Notes: a model not told the origin generated them from the sequence alone. A stretch of 40,027 bases of DNA from Bacteroidales bacterium (GCA_009881065.1 WXFE01000019.1:1-40027), one strand, 5' to 3'; counted from the stretch's first letter, positions 7,622-16,828 are shown. Numbers and translations: made by a program.

Positions 7622-7649
7622 GAGAGAGCCGGCACTGGCCGGCTCTCTC
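7622..7649 (-). terminator. Hairpin downstream of nifJ, likely terminator
   Basis: A perfect 12-bp stem (GAGAGAGCCGGC pairing with GCCGGCTCTCTC) with a 4-base loop lies 17 bp after the nifJ stop codon. On the minus strand it is followed by CTGTTTAT, a weak T-tract. It sits just upstream of the ruvX promoter box and would insulate the two units. Confidence 0.65.
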
Positions 7650-7666
7650 TTCGTTATATAACAGCT

Positions 7667-10600
7667 TTATTCTGTTTTGGTTTCAGTTTCTGCGGATGTG
7701 TTGCCATACTCCAGCAGAGAGAGGCGCTTGTAGTTGTTGTATCTCCATTTTGCGTTCTCCTCTGCCTGCCTGAACAGCACCTTTGCCTCGCCGGGGAAGT
7801 CCTTGATAAGCGATGTGTAGCGCACCTCTGACTTGAGGAACTCCTGGAATTTGCTCCAGTCGGGCTCCTTTGAGTCGAGCTGGAACGGGTTCTTGCCCTC
7901 AGCTTCAAGGCGCGGATCGAACCTGTAAAGGTGCCAGTATCCTGCTTCAACTGCGTCCCTGGCCTGCTGCTGTGTCTTGCCCATGCCTTTGCGGAGGCCG
8001 TGGTTGATACAGGGTGAGTAGGCGATTATGAGTGACGGACCGGGGTACTCCTCAGCTTCACGTATAGCCTTGAGGTACTGGCTCTGGCTCGAGCCCATTG
8101 CAACCTGTGCCACATATACATATCCATAGGTCATGGCCATATGCCCGAGGTCCTTCTTGCGAATCTTCTTGCCGGAGGCGGCAAACTTGGCAACAGCGCC
8201 TGCAGGTGTCGACTTCGAAGCCTGGCCTCCGGTATTGGAGTAGACTTCAGTGTCAAGCACGAGAACGTTGATGTTTTCGCCTGAGGCGAGTACGTGGTCA
8301 AGGCCGCCATAACCTATGTCATAAGCCCATCCGTCACCGCCGAACACCCAGAACGACTTCTTGACCAGGTAGCTTTTCAGTCCCAGGATCTCCCTGCAAA
8401 CAGGAGCCTTATCCTTTTCGCAAGCTGCGATAACCTTTTCCGAAACAGCCCTGGTGGCCTTTGTGTTATCCTTTTCGGCAATCCACTCATTGAATGCTGC
8501 CACGGTCTCCGGTGCAAGTCCGTTACCGAGGCTCTCCTTCATCAGGCGCTCAATCCGGTCTCTGATCTTCGTTGCTCCCAGCCTGATGCCAAGGCCATAC
8601 TCAGCGTTGTCTTCGAACAGTGAATTGGCCCATGCCGGACCGTGACCGTTCTTATTCACGGTATAAGGCATTGAAGGAACTGAACCGCCATAAATTGATG
8701 AACAACCTGTGGCGTTGGCGATGACCATGCGGTCACCGAAAAGCTGGGTGATAGCCTTGATATAAGGTGTCTCACCGCATCCGGCACATGCTCCGGAGAA
8801 CTCGAAGAGCGGCTGTGCAAACTGAGAGTTCTTGACGTTGGCGTACTTGTCAACCACGGTATCTTTATAACCGACCTTTTCATGCATATAGGTCCACCTG
8901 TCAGCTTCTGCAAGCTGTGTTTCCAGAGGCTTCATGATAAGTGCCTTTTCCTTTGAGGGGCATACATCGGCACAGTTGCCGCAGCCGGTACAGTCATAGA
9001 CACTTACCTGTATTTTGAACTTATAGCCCTTGGTGTTGCCAATACCCTGTTTTGCGACCGTACCTTCAGGCGCTGCTGCAAGCTCCTCGTCAGTCAGGAG
9101 GAAGGGACGTATTGCAGCGTGCGGACAGACATAGGAGCACTGGTTGCACTGTATACAGTTGTCTACCTGCCACTCAGGCACGTTGACAGCAATTCCGCGC
9201 TTTTCATATGCTGCTGTTCCTGAGGGGAATGTGCCATCTTCTCGTCCGACAAACGCGCTGACCGGGAGATCATCACCCCTCTGGCCGTTGATGACATCAA
9301 CAACATCACGTATGAATGCAGGCTTGCCGGTCTCTTCCTTCACTTCAGCCACCTTTATGCCGGCCCACTCTGCAGGTATTTCAACCCTGGTAACGTCACC
9401 ACCGCGATCGATGGCGTCATTGTTCATCTTCACAACGTTCTCGCCCTTTCTGCCATAAGCAGTAATGACGGCATTCTTCATCTCGTCAACAGCAAGTTTG
9501 TAGGGAATTACTTCCGATACCTTGAAGAAGGCGCTCTGCATGATGGTGTTTGTCCTTGTGCCCAGGCCCAGTTCTTCAGCAATTCTGGTTGCATTGATGA
9601 TGTAGAAATTGATATTGTTTTCTGCGAGATACTTCTTCATGTGATCAGGCAGCTTGCTCTTTGTCTCTTCAACATCCCAGATGGAGTTCAGGAGGAAGGT
9701 GCCTCCCTTCTTGAGACCCTTAAGCATGTCATACTTGTCAAGGTAAACCGGTACGTGGCACGCCACGAAATCGGGAGTGTTGACAAGATAGGGCGAACGG
9801 ATGGGATGATCACCGAAACGGAGATGTGATGTTGTCACACCTCCCGATTTCTTTGAGTCATATGCGAAGTAAGCCTGGCAATACTTATCGGTTGTGTCAC
9901 CTATGATCTTGATAGAGTTCTTGTTGGCGCCCACTGTACCGTCAGAGCCAATACCGTAGAACTTGGCCGAATAGGTACCCTTGTGGCTCACGTTGATCTC
10001 GGGAAGCTGCGGCAGCGACCTGAAGGTCACGTCGTCAACGATTCCCACAGTGAACTGGTTCATGGGCTTCTCCTTCTTCATGTTCTCAAAAACCGAGATC
10101 ATCTGTGCAGGAGTGGTATCCTTCGAGCTGAGACCGTAGCGTCCGCCGATGATTTCCGGCTGATTCTTCTTGCCGTAGAATACATCCTTGACGTCGAGAT
10201 AGAGCGGATCACCGTTGGCTCCGGGCTCCTTCGTACGGTCAAGAACAGTAATACGCCTGACACTCTCCGGCAGGACATTGAAGAGGTATTTTGCTGAGAA
10301 GGGCCTGTAGAGGTGGACACTGATAAGCCCGAGTTTCTCGCCCTTTGTTTCTGCAAGATAATCAATGACTTCCTTGATAGTCTCCGTGACAGACCCCATG
10401 GCAATGATAATGTTTTCTGCATCAGGTGCACCGTAATAGGTAAACGGCTTGTAGGTACGCCCGGTGATCTGGGTGATCTTCTGCATGTACTCATTGACTG
10501 TATCGTCAAGGTTGGTGTAGAAGCGGTTTGATGCCTCCTTAGCCTGGAAGAAGATGTCAGGGTTCTGAGCTGTTCCCCTGATAACCGGTTTGCAGGGATT

Positions 10601-11227
10601 GAGGGCTCTCTGACGGAATGCTGCGAGAGCATCCTTGTCAACAAGCTTTTTCATATCCTCAATGCTTATCTCCTCAATCTTCTGGATCTCGTGTGATGAA
10701 CGGAATCCGTCGAAGAAATGGAGGAAGGGAACTCTTGCCCTGATGGCTGCAAGGTGTGCGACACCTGCAAGGTCCATTATCTCCTGAATGCTGCCGGTAG
10801 CCAGCATTGCGAAACCTGTCTGGCGGGTGGCATAGATGTCACTATGGTCACCGAAGATTGAGAGTGCATGTGCAGCAACCGTACGTGCGCTGACATGAAA
10901 CACTGCCGGAAGGAGTTCGCCTGACATTTTATACATGTTGGGAATCATGAGGAGAAGCCCCTGTGATGCGGTGAAGGTAGATGTCAGTGCTCCTGACTGA
11001 AGCGAACCGTGTACTGCTCCTGCGGCACCGGCTTCGCTCTGCATCTCAACAACCTTTACCTCTTCACCGAACATGTTCTTCAGTCCGTGTGCTGCCCACT
11101 CATCAATGTATTCTGCCATGGTGGAGGAGGGAGTAATAGGATAGATGCAGGCTACCTCGCTGAACATATAGGCTATGTGCGATGCGGCCTGGTTGCCGTC
11201 ACAAGTGATAAATTTTTTCTTTGCCAT
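7667..11227 (-). CDS. nifJ: Pyruvate:ferredoxin (flavodoxin) oxidoreductase
   Basis: This cytoplasmic enzyme converts pyruvate and CoA to acetyl-CoA, CO2 and reduced ferredoxin. The 1186 residues are the normal full length of the single-chain type. The N-terminal domain has ACIYPITPSSTMAEYIDEWA. The ferredoxin domain (about 680-770) carries two 4Fe-4S motifs, CIQCNQCSYVCP and CTGCGNCADVCP. The TPP-binding domain has CAGCGETPYIKAITQLFGDR, ATGCSSIYGGSVPSMPYT and the GDGWAYDIGYGGLDHV/NVLVLDTEVYSNTGGQASKSTP block. All expected cluster cysteines are seen. It points to anaerobic or fermentative metabolism. The gene stands alone between its own promoter region and a terminator hairpin. Confidence 0.98.
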   Translation of the reverse strand: MAKKKFITCDGNQAASHIAYMFSEVACIYPITPSSTMAEYIDEWAAHGLKNMFGEEVKVVEMQSEAGAAGAVHGSLQSGALTSTFTASQGLLLMIPNMYKMSGELLPAVFHVSARTVAAHALSIFGDHSDIYATRQTGFAMLATGSIQEIMDLAGVAHLAAIRARVPFLHFFDGFRSSHEIQKIEEISIEDMKKLVDKDALAAFRQRALNPCKPVIRGTAQNPDIFFQAKEASNRFYTNLDDTVNEYMQKITQITGRTYKPFTYYGAPDAENIIIAMGSVTETIKEVIDYLAETKGEKLGLISVHLYRPFSAKYLFNVLPESVRRITVLDRTKEPGANGDPLYLDVKDVFYGKKNQPEIIGGRYGLSSKDTTPAQMISVFENMKKEKPMNQFTVGIVDDVTFRSLPQLPEINVSHKGTYSAKFYGIGSDGTVGANKNSIKIIGDTTDKYCQAYFAYDSKKSGGVTTSHLRFGDHPIRSPYLVNTPDFVACHVPVYLDKYDMLKGLKKGGTFLLNSIWDVEETKSKLPDHMKKYLAENNINFYIINATRIAEELGLGTRTNTIMQSAFFKVSEVIPYKLAVDEMKNAVITAYGRKGENVVKMNNDAIDRGGDVTRVEIPAEWAGIKVAEVKEETGKPAFIRDVVDVINGQRGDDLPVSAFVGREDGTFPSGTAAYEKRGIAVNVPEWQVDNCIQCNQCSYVCPHAAIRPFLLTDEELAAAPEGTVAKQGIGNTKGYKFKIQVSVYDCTGCGNCADVCPSKEKALIMKPLETQLAEADRWTYMHEKVGYKDTVVDKYANVKNSQFAQPLFEFSGACAGCGETPYIKAITQLFGDRMVIANATGCSSIYGGSVPSMPYTVNKNGHGPAWANSLFEDNAEYGLGIRLGATKIRDRIERLMKESLGNGLAPETVAAFNEWIAEKDNTKATRAVSEKVIAACEKDKAPVCREILGLKSYLVKKSFWVFGGDGWAYDIGYGGLDHVLASGENINVLVLDTEVYSNTGGQASKSTPAGAVAKFAASGKKIRKKDLGHMAMTYGYVYVAQVAMGSSQSQYLKAIREAEEYPGPSLIIAYSPCINHGLRKGMGKTQQQARDAVEAGYWHLYRFDPRLEAEGKNPFQLDSKEPDWSKFQEFLKSEVRYTSLIKDFPGEAKVLFRQAEENAKWRYNNYKRLSLLEYGNTSAETETKTE

Positions 11228-11243
11228 TTCTGATTATAAGTAA

Positions 11244-11257
11244 TAATTGATCAATTA
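11244..11257. promoter_or_regulatory. 14-bp perfect palindrome in the nifJ leader
   Basis: TAATTGATCAATTA is fully self-complementary and lies between the nifJ -7 box and its start codon. Overlapping it at 11233-11248 is a 16-base string also present upstream of rho. It could be an operator or simply AT-rich leader sequence; no known regulator site is matched with confidence. Confidence 0.35.
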
Positions 11258-11277
11258 ACCTTTCGAAAAATAAAGTG

Positions 11278-11285
11278 CAAATGTA
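11278..11285 (-). promoter_or_regulatory. Candidate -7 box for nifJ
   Basis: On the minus strand it reads TACATTTG, an exact TAnnTTTG. The -33 region would fall in the last codons of rho and has no TTTG. The leader would be about 45 bases. Confidence 0.45.
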
Positions 11286-11304
11286 CTCATTTTTTACGAG
11301 AATC

Positions 11305-13338
11305 TTACTCGCTGTTCATTGAAATGAGGAACTCTTCGTTTGAGCGTGTCTGCGAGATGCGGTCACGCAGGAACTCCATGGCTTCCACTGAGTTCATGTC
11401 AGTGAGGTAGTTGCGGAGTATCCATATTTTGTTAAGCATGTTCTTGTCCAGAAGAAGGTCCTCACGTCTGGTACTTGAAGCCGGTATGTCAATTGACGGG
11501 AATATCCTCCTGTTGGAGAGCTTGCGGTCAAGCTGGAGCTCCATGTTGCCTGTTCCCTTGAACTCTTCAAAGATGACATCGTCCATCTTCGATCCTGTGT
11601 CAGTGAGTGCCGTGGCGATGATGGTCAGTGAGCCGCCGTTTTCAATGTTACGGGCTGCGCCGAAGAAGCGTTTCGGTTTGTGGAGGGCGTTGGAGTCGAC
11701 ACCGCCTGAGAGCACCTTGCCCGATGCCGGGGCGATGGTGTTGAATGCCCTTGCCAGACGGGTGATGGAGTCAAGCAGAATGACCACGTCATGACCACAC
11801 TCCACCAGCCTCTTGGCCTTCTCCTGAACGATGGTTGCTATGCGCACATGCCTCTCTGCCGGCTCATCGAAGGTGGATGCAATAACCTCTGCATTCACAT
11901 TGCGGGCCATCTCGGTGACCTCCTCGGGACGCTCGTCTATCAGAAGGATCATGAGATAGACCTCCGGGTGGAATTTGGCAATGGCATTGGCAATATCCTG
12001 CAGGAGTATGGTCTTGCCGGTCTTTGGCTGCGCCACGATAAGACCGCGCTGTCCCTTGCCTATGGGGCAGAACATGTCCACGATGCGTACTGACAGGTTT
12101 CCTTCACCCGGCCTGCAGAGCGTAAATTTTTCATTGGGGAAGAGCGGAGTAAGGAAATCAAAGGGTACCCTGTCACGGATGAAATCCGGTGAACGGCCAT
12201 TGATCTCTTCAACCTTGATGAGAGGGAAGTATTTTTCGCCCTCGCGTGGCGGACGGATGGTTCCCCTGATGGTGTCACCGGTCTTCAGGCCGAAGAGCTT
12301 TATCTGCGACTGTGATACGTATATGTCATCAGGTGAACTGAGATAGTTGTAGTCAGGCGAGCGGAGGAACCCGTAACCGTCGGGCATTATCTCCAGCACA
12401 CCCGTATTTGATACTATTCCTTCGAAATCATAGATTTTTTCTTTCTTTTCCTCTTTGACCGGCTCATGCACCTCGGGCTGTGACAGAGTGGCTTCGGCTG
12501 TAGCCGGTGGAATGACCACAATGCCATCAGGCGCTGCTGCCTCCCCGATGATCCGGCTTTCACCTTCAGATTCAGGGAGCCTCAGGAGATAATGATCGTT
12601 GTCAGTGCCTGTTTCCCGGGTAAGTAGAAGCTTGTCGGCAGGTGGTACTCCATGTTCATTCTGGTAGCTTTGTTCACGGTTCTGTTGATGTGACTGCCGG
12701 GATGGTGTCTGTGCCACTTCGTCATGCCTGGCCTTCTGCTGCTGGCGGTTCTGGTCATGCCTGTGCTGTCCCTGCTGATCATTCCTGAAAGTGCGTGGAC
12801 GCTTGTCGCGATTCTGCTGCCACTGCTGCTGCCTGTTCTGCTGTTGTCCCTGCTGCTGTTGCTTATCCTGCTCCTTCTGAGCCTGCTCTTTCTGGTCATG
12901 GGACTTCATTTGCTGCTGTTCATGCTGCGATTTGGGAGGCTGTTCCTGGTCTTGCTGCCCTGGCTGCTGCTGTTGCTGCTGCTGTTGTTGCTGCTGTTGC
13001 TGCTGTTGCTGCTGCTGTTGTTGCTGCTGCTGTTGTTGTTGCTGCCCCTGCTGCTGCTCCTTCTGACCCTGCTGGCGGCGCTGATCAGCACTCTTCGTGG
13101 TTTTGTCAGGTTTTCTTTGCTTCTTTTGCTGACCGGATTGATCCTGTTTTTTGTCAGAAGGCTGTTTTTCAGCTCTGCCGGTCTTGCGTGTCTCAGCAGC
13201 ATCAATGGCCTGCTGATCAAGAATTTTGTAGATAAGGTCCTGCTTCTTAAGTAGTTCCACCCTCTTAATTTTGAGCTGCCTGGCAATCTCCCTCAATTCG
13301 GGAACCAGCATCTCGCTCAGTTCAAGAATATCATGCAT
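11305..13338 (-). CDS. rho: Transcription termination factor Rho with long Gln-rich insertion
   Basis: Rho is a hexameric RNA-dependent ATPase that ends transcription. At 677 residues it is far longer than E. coli Rho (419). Order of domains: Rho_N helices (about 1-43); a low-complexity Gln/Lys/Arg/Asp-rich insertion (about 45-250) containing 27 consecutive Gln at residues 99-125; the RNA-binding cold-shock-like domain with [20 protein letters not shown] and [17 protein letters not shown]; and the ATPase core with [13 protein letters not shown] (Walker A, about 431-443), [27 protein letters not shown] and [20 protein letters not shown]. The catalytic core looks intact. It is divergent from rpoD across a 335-bp AT-rich region. 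Bacteroidota Rho proteins commonly carry such insertions, but a pure run of this length is notable. Confidence 0.97.
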   Translation of the reverse strand: MHDILELSEMLVPELREIARQLKIKRVELLKKQDLIYKILDQQAIDAAETRKTGRAEKQPSDKKQDQSGQQKKQRKPDKTTKSADQRRQQGQKEQQQGQQQQQQQQQQQQQQQQQQQQQQQQQQQPGQQDQEQPPKSQHEQQQMKSHDQKEQAQKEQDKQQQQGQQQNRQQQWQQNRDKRPRTFRNDQQGQHRHDQNRQQQKARHDEVAQTPSRQSHQQNREQSYQNEHGVPPADKLLLTRETGTDNDHYLLRLPESEGESRIIGEAAAPDGIVVIPPATAEATLSQPEVHEPVKEEKKEKIYDFEGIVSNTGVLEIMPDGYGFLRSPDYNYLSSPDDIYVSQSQIKLFGLKTGDTIRGTIRPPREGEKYFPLIKVEEINGRSPDFIRDRVPFDFLTPLFPNEKFTLCRPGEGNLSVRIVDMFCPIGKGQRGLIVAQPKTGKTILLQDIANAIAKFHPEVYLMILLIDERPEEVTEMARNVNAEVIASTFDEPAERHVRIATIVQEKAKRLVECGHDVVILLDSITRLARAFNTIAPASGKVLSGGVDSNALHKPKRFFGAARNIENGGSLTIIATALTDTGSKMDDVIFEEFKGTGNMELQLDRKLSNRRIFPSIDIPASSTRREDLLLDKNMLNKIWILRNYLTDMNSVEAMEFLRDRISQTRSNEEFLISMNSE
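12964..13044 (-). repeat. CAG/CAA trinucleotide tract encoding 27 Gln inside rho
   Basis: Eighty-one bases consist only of CAG and CAA codons on the coding strand (CTG/TTG on plus), bordered by a Gly and a Pro codon. CAA codons are scattered irregularly among CAG, which should lower replication slippage compared with a pure CAG run. More interrupted Gln codons flank it on both sides. Confidence 0.95.
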
Positions 13339-13673
13339 AATGTGATAATATGTAGAAGAATTATATTGATTGTTTTTGATGAAGCGGGGAATTTGAAAGA
13401 TTCCCTTTGAATGAGTAAATGATCTGAGTCATTATTTCGGTGCAATTATAAGTAATAATTACTTAATATACAAATTGCAGCACAAAAAGTGAAACACGGT
13501 TCTTCCTGATCTTTTATCTTTTCCAACGACCAATGGTGAATGGTTGAAAAAATACCTTTACAGGGGACATTATTATTAAAATCTACACAACTCTTGTTTA
13601 TCTGAGAATACTTTAGTAAAATTGTAAGCTTCAGGGAGAAAGAAACGGTAGTAAGTTCGCAAATTACTTGTAA
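13339..13673. promoter_or_regulatory. AT-rich divergent control region between rho and rpoD
   Basis: This 335-bp stretch holds no credible gene. It must contain the promoters of both rho (minus) and rpoD (plus), yet I find no exact TAnnTTTG with a -33 partner on either strand; near matches are TATCTTTT around 13514 and TACTTTAG at 13609. Its most striking element is a nested dyad near 13441-13479, listed separately. Confidence 0.6.
13441..13479. promoter_or_regulatory. Nested inverted repeat in the rho-rpoD intergenic region
   Basis: The core TAAGTAATAATTACTTA (13449-13465) is a perfect 8-1-8 dyad. It is enclosed by TGCAATT at 13441-13447 and AATTGCA at 13473-13479, a second 7-bp inverted pair. 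The left half overlaps a 16-base string (13445-13460) that recurs in the nifJ leader in the same orientation relative to the minus-strand gene. It could be an operator or an RNA hairpin in the rho leader. Confidence 0.45.
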
Positions 13674-14537
13674 ATGCGTCAGTTAAAGATAACCAAACAG
13701 GTTACCAATCGTGATACCCCTTCTCTTGATAAGTACCTGCATGAGATAGGGAAGGTTGAGTTGATCTCACCCGATGAGGAGGTGATGCTGGCGCGTGCCA
13801 TACGTGCAGGTGACCATGACGCCCTGGCAAGGCTTGTGAAAGCCAACCTGCGGTTTGTTGTTTCCGTTGCAAAACAGTACCAGAACCATGGTATGACACT
13901 TCCTGACCTCATTAACGAAGGAAACCTCGGCCTCATCAAGGCTGCCCAGCGTTTTGACGAGACCAGGGGCTTCAAATTCATTTCATACGCTGTCTGGTGG
14001 ATCAGGCAGGCCATCCTTCAGTCACTTGCCGAACAGTCCAGGATTGTAAGGCTGCCGGTCAACAAGATAGGCTCCATCAATCGCATCAACAAGGCCTACT
14101 CCAAGCTTGAACAGGAATTTGAACGGGAGCCTTCAGCGCAGGAGATTGCCGAGCTGCTTGAGATAGCTCCGGAGGATGTCAAGGAGACCATACGGACCAA
14201 CGGACGCACACTGAGCATGGATGCCCCGTTAAGTGCTGAGGATGACAACAACATGTATGACATGATGCAGAATGAGGAGACGCCCAGCCCTGACCGCAAC
14301 CTTATCAATGAATCGTTATCCTATGAAATAGAAAAAGCCCTCAGCACTCTGTCGCCCCGTGAGGCGAGGGTGCTGAAGCTTTATTTCGGCATCGGGATGA
14401 AACACCCATTCACCCTTGAAGAGATAGGTGAAGAACTGAAGCTCACCCGTGAGCGGGTAAGGCAGATAAAGGAAAAGGCAATAAAGCGCATTCAGTTCAC
14501 CACCCGCAGCCGGATACTCAAGTCATACCTGGGCTGA
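13674..14537 (+). CDS. rpoD: Primary RNA polymerase sigma factor (sigma-70 family, Bacteroidota type)
   Basis: This 287-residue housekeeping sigma factor recruits RNA polymerase to promoters. Region 1.2 is near the N-terminus ([31 protein letters not shown]), so region 1.1 and the non-conserved spacer are absent, as is usual in Bacteroidota. Region 2 has [31 protein letters not shown] and EQSRIVRLP. Region 3 has [20 protein letters not shown]. Region 4.2 ends with [27 protein letters not shown], the helix-turn-helix. It presumably reads the TTTG/TAnnTTTG promoters seen across this window. The ATG at 13674 gives the usual [21 protein letters not shown] start. rpe follows 25 bp downstream. Confidence 0.96.
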   Translation: MRQLKITKQVTNRDTPSLDKYLHEIGKVELISPDEEVMLARAIRAGDHDALARLVKANLRFVVSVAKQYQNHGMTLPDLINEGNLGLIKAAQRFDETRGFKFISYAVWWIRQAILQSLAEQSRIVRLPVNKIGSINRINKAYSKLEQEFEREPSAQEIAELLEIAPEDVKETIRTNGRTLSMDAPLSAEDDNNMYDMMQNEETPSPDRNLINESLSYEIEKALSTLSPREARVLKLYFGIGMKHPFTLEEIGEELKLTRERVRQIKEKAIKRIQFTTRSRILKSYLG

Positions 14538-14562
14538 TCACAAAACTGATATTCTTAGACTT

Positions 14563-15216
14563 ATGAGCCACCTTGTTGCACCGTCACTACTTGCCGCTGA
14601 CTTTGCCAACCTTGCATCTGAGGTTGAAATGATCAATGACAGCGAAGCCGACTGGATTCATCTTGACATAATGGACGGTCTGTTTGTTCCCAACATTTCA
14701 TTTGGTTTTCCGGTAGTGGAAGCGGTTAGCGACCTGGCATCAAAGCCGCTTGACGTACACCTGATGATAGTTGATCCTGACCGGTATCTTGAAAGGTTCA
14801 GGGATGCCGGCGCCTCATACCTGACTGTACAATTCGAGGCATGCAACCACCTTCACCGGACCGTTACCGAGATACGCAGGCTCGGGATGAAGGCAGGGGT
14901 GGCACTGAATCCTCATTCTCCGGTGATTCTCATAAAGGATATTCTTCCATATATTGATATGGTTCTGCTGATGACGGTCAACCCCGGCTACGGCGGGCAG
15001 ACCTTCATTCCGGGCAGCTTCAACAAGATAGGGGAACTCAGAAGCATGATTGATGAGGGAGGCTACGAGGTTTTGATAGAGGTAGACGGCGGTGTGGATC
15101 TGCATAATGCCCCCATGCTTGTGCATGCCGGTGTGGATGTGCTTGTTGCAGGCAGTACAGTATTCTCTTCATCAGACCCTGCTGAGACAATCAGAAGGCT
15201 CAGGGAGCCGGTCTGA
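14563..15216 (+). CDS. rpe: Ribulose-phosphate 3-epimerase
   Basis: This enzyme interconverts ribulose-5-phosphate and xylulose-5-phosphate in the pentose phosphate pathway. The 217-residue TIM barrel shows the family blocks: VAPSLLAADFANL, DWIHLDIMDGLFVPNISFG with the metal-binding His and Asp, LDVHLMIVDP, MTVNPGYGGQTFIP, and EVDGGVDLHNAPMLVHAGVDVLVAGSTVF with the second catalytic Asp and the phosphate-binding loop. Length and motifs are typical. It follows rpoD by 25 bp on the same strand and is probably co-transcribed; the next gene, miaA, converges 51 bp away. Confidence 0.97.
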   Translation: MSHLVAPSLLAADFANLASEVEMINDSEADWIHLDIMDGLFVPNISFGFPVVEAVSDLASKPLDVHLMIVDPDRYLERFRDAGASYLTVQFEACNHLHRTVTEIRRLGMKAGVALNPHSPVILIKDILPYIDMVLLMTVNPGYGGQTFIPGSFNKIGELRSMIDEGGYEVLIEVDGGVDLHNAPMLVHAGVDVLVAGSTVFSSSDPAETIRRLREPV

Positions 15217-15267
15217 TCCCGCAAGCTCAACCGCCACGTTATTATTAAAGAGGGCCACCGGGCCTGG

Positions 15268-16173
15268 TTACTCATCCAGGCTCTTTTCAATCCATGAGAT
15301 GATCTTCTCACTCTCCGACGCATCGAACCAGTTTATCTGGCTGTCCCTGTTCCACCAGGTAAGCTGTTTTCGCGCATAGCGCCTTGTGTTTCTCCTGATG
15401 AGCATCACTGCCTCTTCACGTGAGACCTCTCCGTCAAACCATCTGAACATTTCGCGGTAGCCGACGGTGTTAAGGGCATTCAGCCCCCTGTACCGTATCA
15501 GTGAGGCAGCTTCCTGCTCAAGCCCCTCTTCCATCATGCGGTCAACCCTCATGTCAATCCTGCGGTACAGTTCGCTTCTCTCCCGTGTCAGTCCGGCTTT
15601 GATGATCCTGAAATCGCGCTGCCTCACCGGTGCCGTGAGGAACGAAGAGTATGGTCTGCCGGAGCTTTCGGTTATCTCCAGGGCACGGAGTATCCGGCGT
15701 GGATTGTGAAGGTCGATCCTTGAATAGGATACCGGATCAAGTAATTTAAGTGCAATGCGCAGGCCCTCAATGCCTTCATTATGGTACATTTCAAGATACT
15801 TCTGCCTGACGGCAGGATCAGTGTCAGGGATGTCATCCATGCCCCTGCATACCGCATCCATATAGAGCATTGACCCTCCCGTCATGATTACCACCGGGTT
15901 CGACGGGAACAATGATGGCAGAAGGGCCAGCACATCCCTCTCGAACAGGCTGATGCTGTAATATTCGGTGACAGACAGGAATCCCACGAAGTGGTGTTTT
16001 GCCCGCGCAAGTTCCTCTTCGCCGGGGGCAGCCGTTCCGATCTTCATTTCGCGGTAGAACTGCCTTGAGTCACATGAAATAATATCACAGCCCAGCCTTT
16101 CGGCCAGCCCGGTGGCAAATGCCGTTTTGCCAACGCCGGTGGGACCGGGAAGAACAATCAGTGTATTTTTCAT
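15268..16173 (-). CDS. miaA: tRNA dimethylallyltransferase
   Basis: MiaA adds a dimethylallyl group to A37 of tRNAs that read codons starting with U. The protein has about 301 residues. It opens with a P-loop, LIVLPGPTGVGKTAFATGLAERL, then has CDIISCDSRQFYREMKIGTAAP with the conserved Asp-Ser-Arg-Gln, HHFVGF, VIMTGGSMLYMDAV, DLHNPRRILRALEI and LNTVGYREMFRW, all in family order. I prefer the ATG at 16173, directly before KNTLIVLPGPTG, over an in-frame TTG at 16194 that abuts the upstream stop codon. The gene follows the acidic-tailed pRiA4b-like gene by 21 bp on the same strand. Confidence 0.95.
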   Translation of the reverse strand: MKNTLIVLPGPTGVGKTAFATGLAERLGCDIISCDSRQFYREMKIGTAAPGEEELARAKHHFVGFLSVTEYYSISLFERDVLALLPSLFPSNPVVIMTGGSMLYMDAVCRGMDDIPDTDPAVRQKYLEMYHNEGIEGLRIALKLLDPVSYSRIDLHNPRRILRALEITESSGRPYSSFLTAPVRQRDFRIIKAGLTRERSELYRRIDMRVDRMMEEGLEQEAASLIRYRGLNALNTVGYREMFRWFDGEVSREEAVMLIRRNTRRYARKQLTWWNRDSQINWFDASESEKIISWIEKSLDE

Positions 16174-16194
16174 GGAGTAGGGGTGAAGGGGCAA

Positions 16195-16770
16195 CTAATC
16201 CTCTTCATCATCCTCGTCACCGTGTCCAATGTTGTCGAAATCAGACAGATCATCTTCATCGTCACCACTGAAGAAGATATCGTCATCCACAACCTCCTCA
16301 TCAACCACATCGTCATCATCGTCATCATCGGTGACAACCAGGTTGTTATATTTTTTGCGCAAAACGCTGCCAAAAGTCACCTGCTTGGGGGGCATGCCCT
16401 TGGAGGTGGTGCATACCGGATACTCTTTGTCATCCTCTTCCTCGAACTCACCCACGTATTCGATGTAGAGTGCCCTGTCATTGAAAAAGTCAAAAACATA
16501 GAGCAGTTTCTGGTTTTTGCGGAAGATGATCTCTTCAAGCACAGCATTCTCCATTGTTGATGAGCCTCCGCCTATATCAAACAGTGTAAACTCTTCCTCC
16601 TTCTCCCAGCTCTCTGTAGCCATAAAAAAAGAAGCCATCTGGGAACGGTCAAACTCCAGCTCATCCTGCAGGATATTGTGAAAATCAAGCAGATTTTGAC
16701 TGTCAAGGAATTCAAACTCCATTACAAATGTCTCATCCTCATCAGATAATACCACGAACCTGTAAACCAT
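16195..16770 (-). CDS. pRiA4b ORF-3-like domain protein with highly acidic tail
   Basis: This 191-residue protein is probably cytoplasmic. The first 130 residues (YRFVVLSDEDETFVMEFEFLDSQNLLDFHNILQDELEFD, then LLYVFDFFNDRALYIEYVGE) resemble the plasmid pRiA4b ORF-3-like family, often labelled IS1096 passenger TnpR-like; function is unknown. The last 45 residues or so are overwhelmingly Asp/Glu, with a run of seven Asp, making a polyanionic tail encoded by a GAT/GAC-rich tract. The family name does not mean a mobile element is present: I see no transposase or inverted ends. It precedes miaA by 21 bp and is probably co-transcribed with it. Confidence 0.7.
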   Translation of the reverse strand: MVYRFVVLSDEDETFVMEFEFLDSQNLLDFHNILQDELEFDRSQMASFFMATESWEKEEEFTLFDIGGGSSTMENAVLEEIIFRKNQKLLYVFDFFNDRALYIEYVGEFEEEDDKEYPVCTTSKGMPPKQVTFGSVLRKKYNNLVVTDDDDDDDVVDEEVVDDDIFFSGDDEDDLSDFDNIGHGDEDDEED

Positions 16771-16828
16771 AACACTAACTTTTTCAACTGGTGCAATTTA
16801 ATATTTTTTATAATAGATTCACTCTGAC

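Noticed and set aside
8294-10644. Several frames of 60-180 codons antisense to nifJ
   Set aside because: They are shadows of a strongly conserved gene, with no own start context or recognisable domains.
12724-13254. Long plus-strand frame encoding a Leu-rich, membrane-like protein
   Set aside because: It is the antisense of the Gln-rich part of rho: CTG/TTG read as Leu. Rho motifs on the other strand are unmistakable.
16195-16770. Insertion-sequence remnant suggested by the family name (IS1096 passenger-like)
   Set aside because: No transposase, terminal inverted repeats or target duplication; the gene appears to form a unit with miaA.
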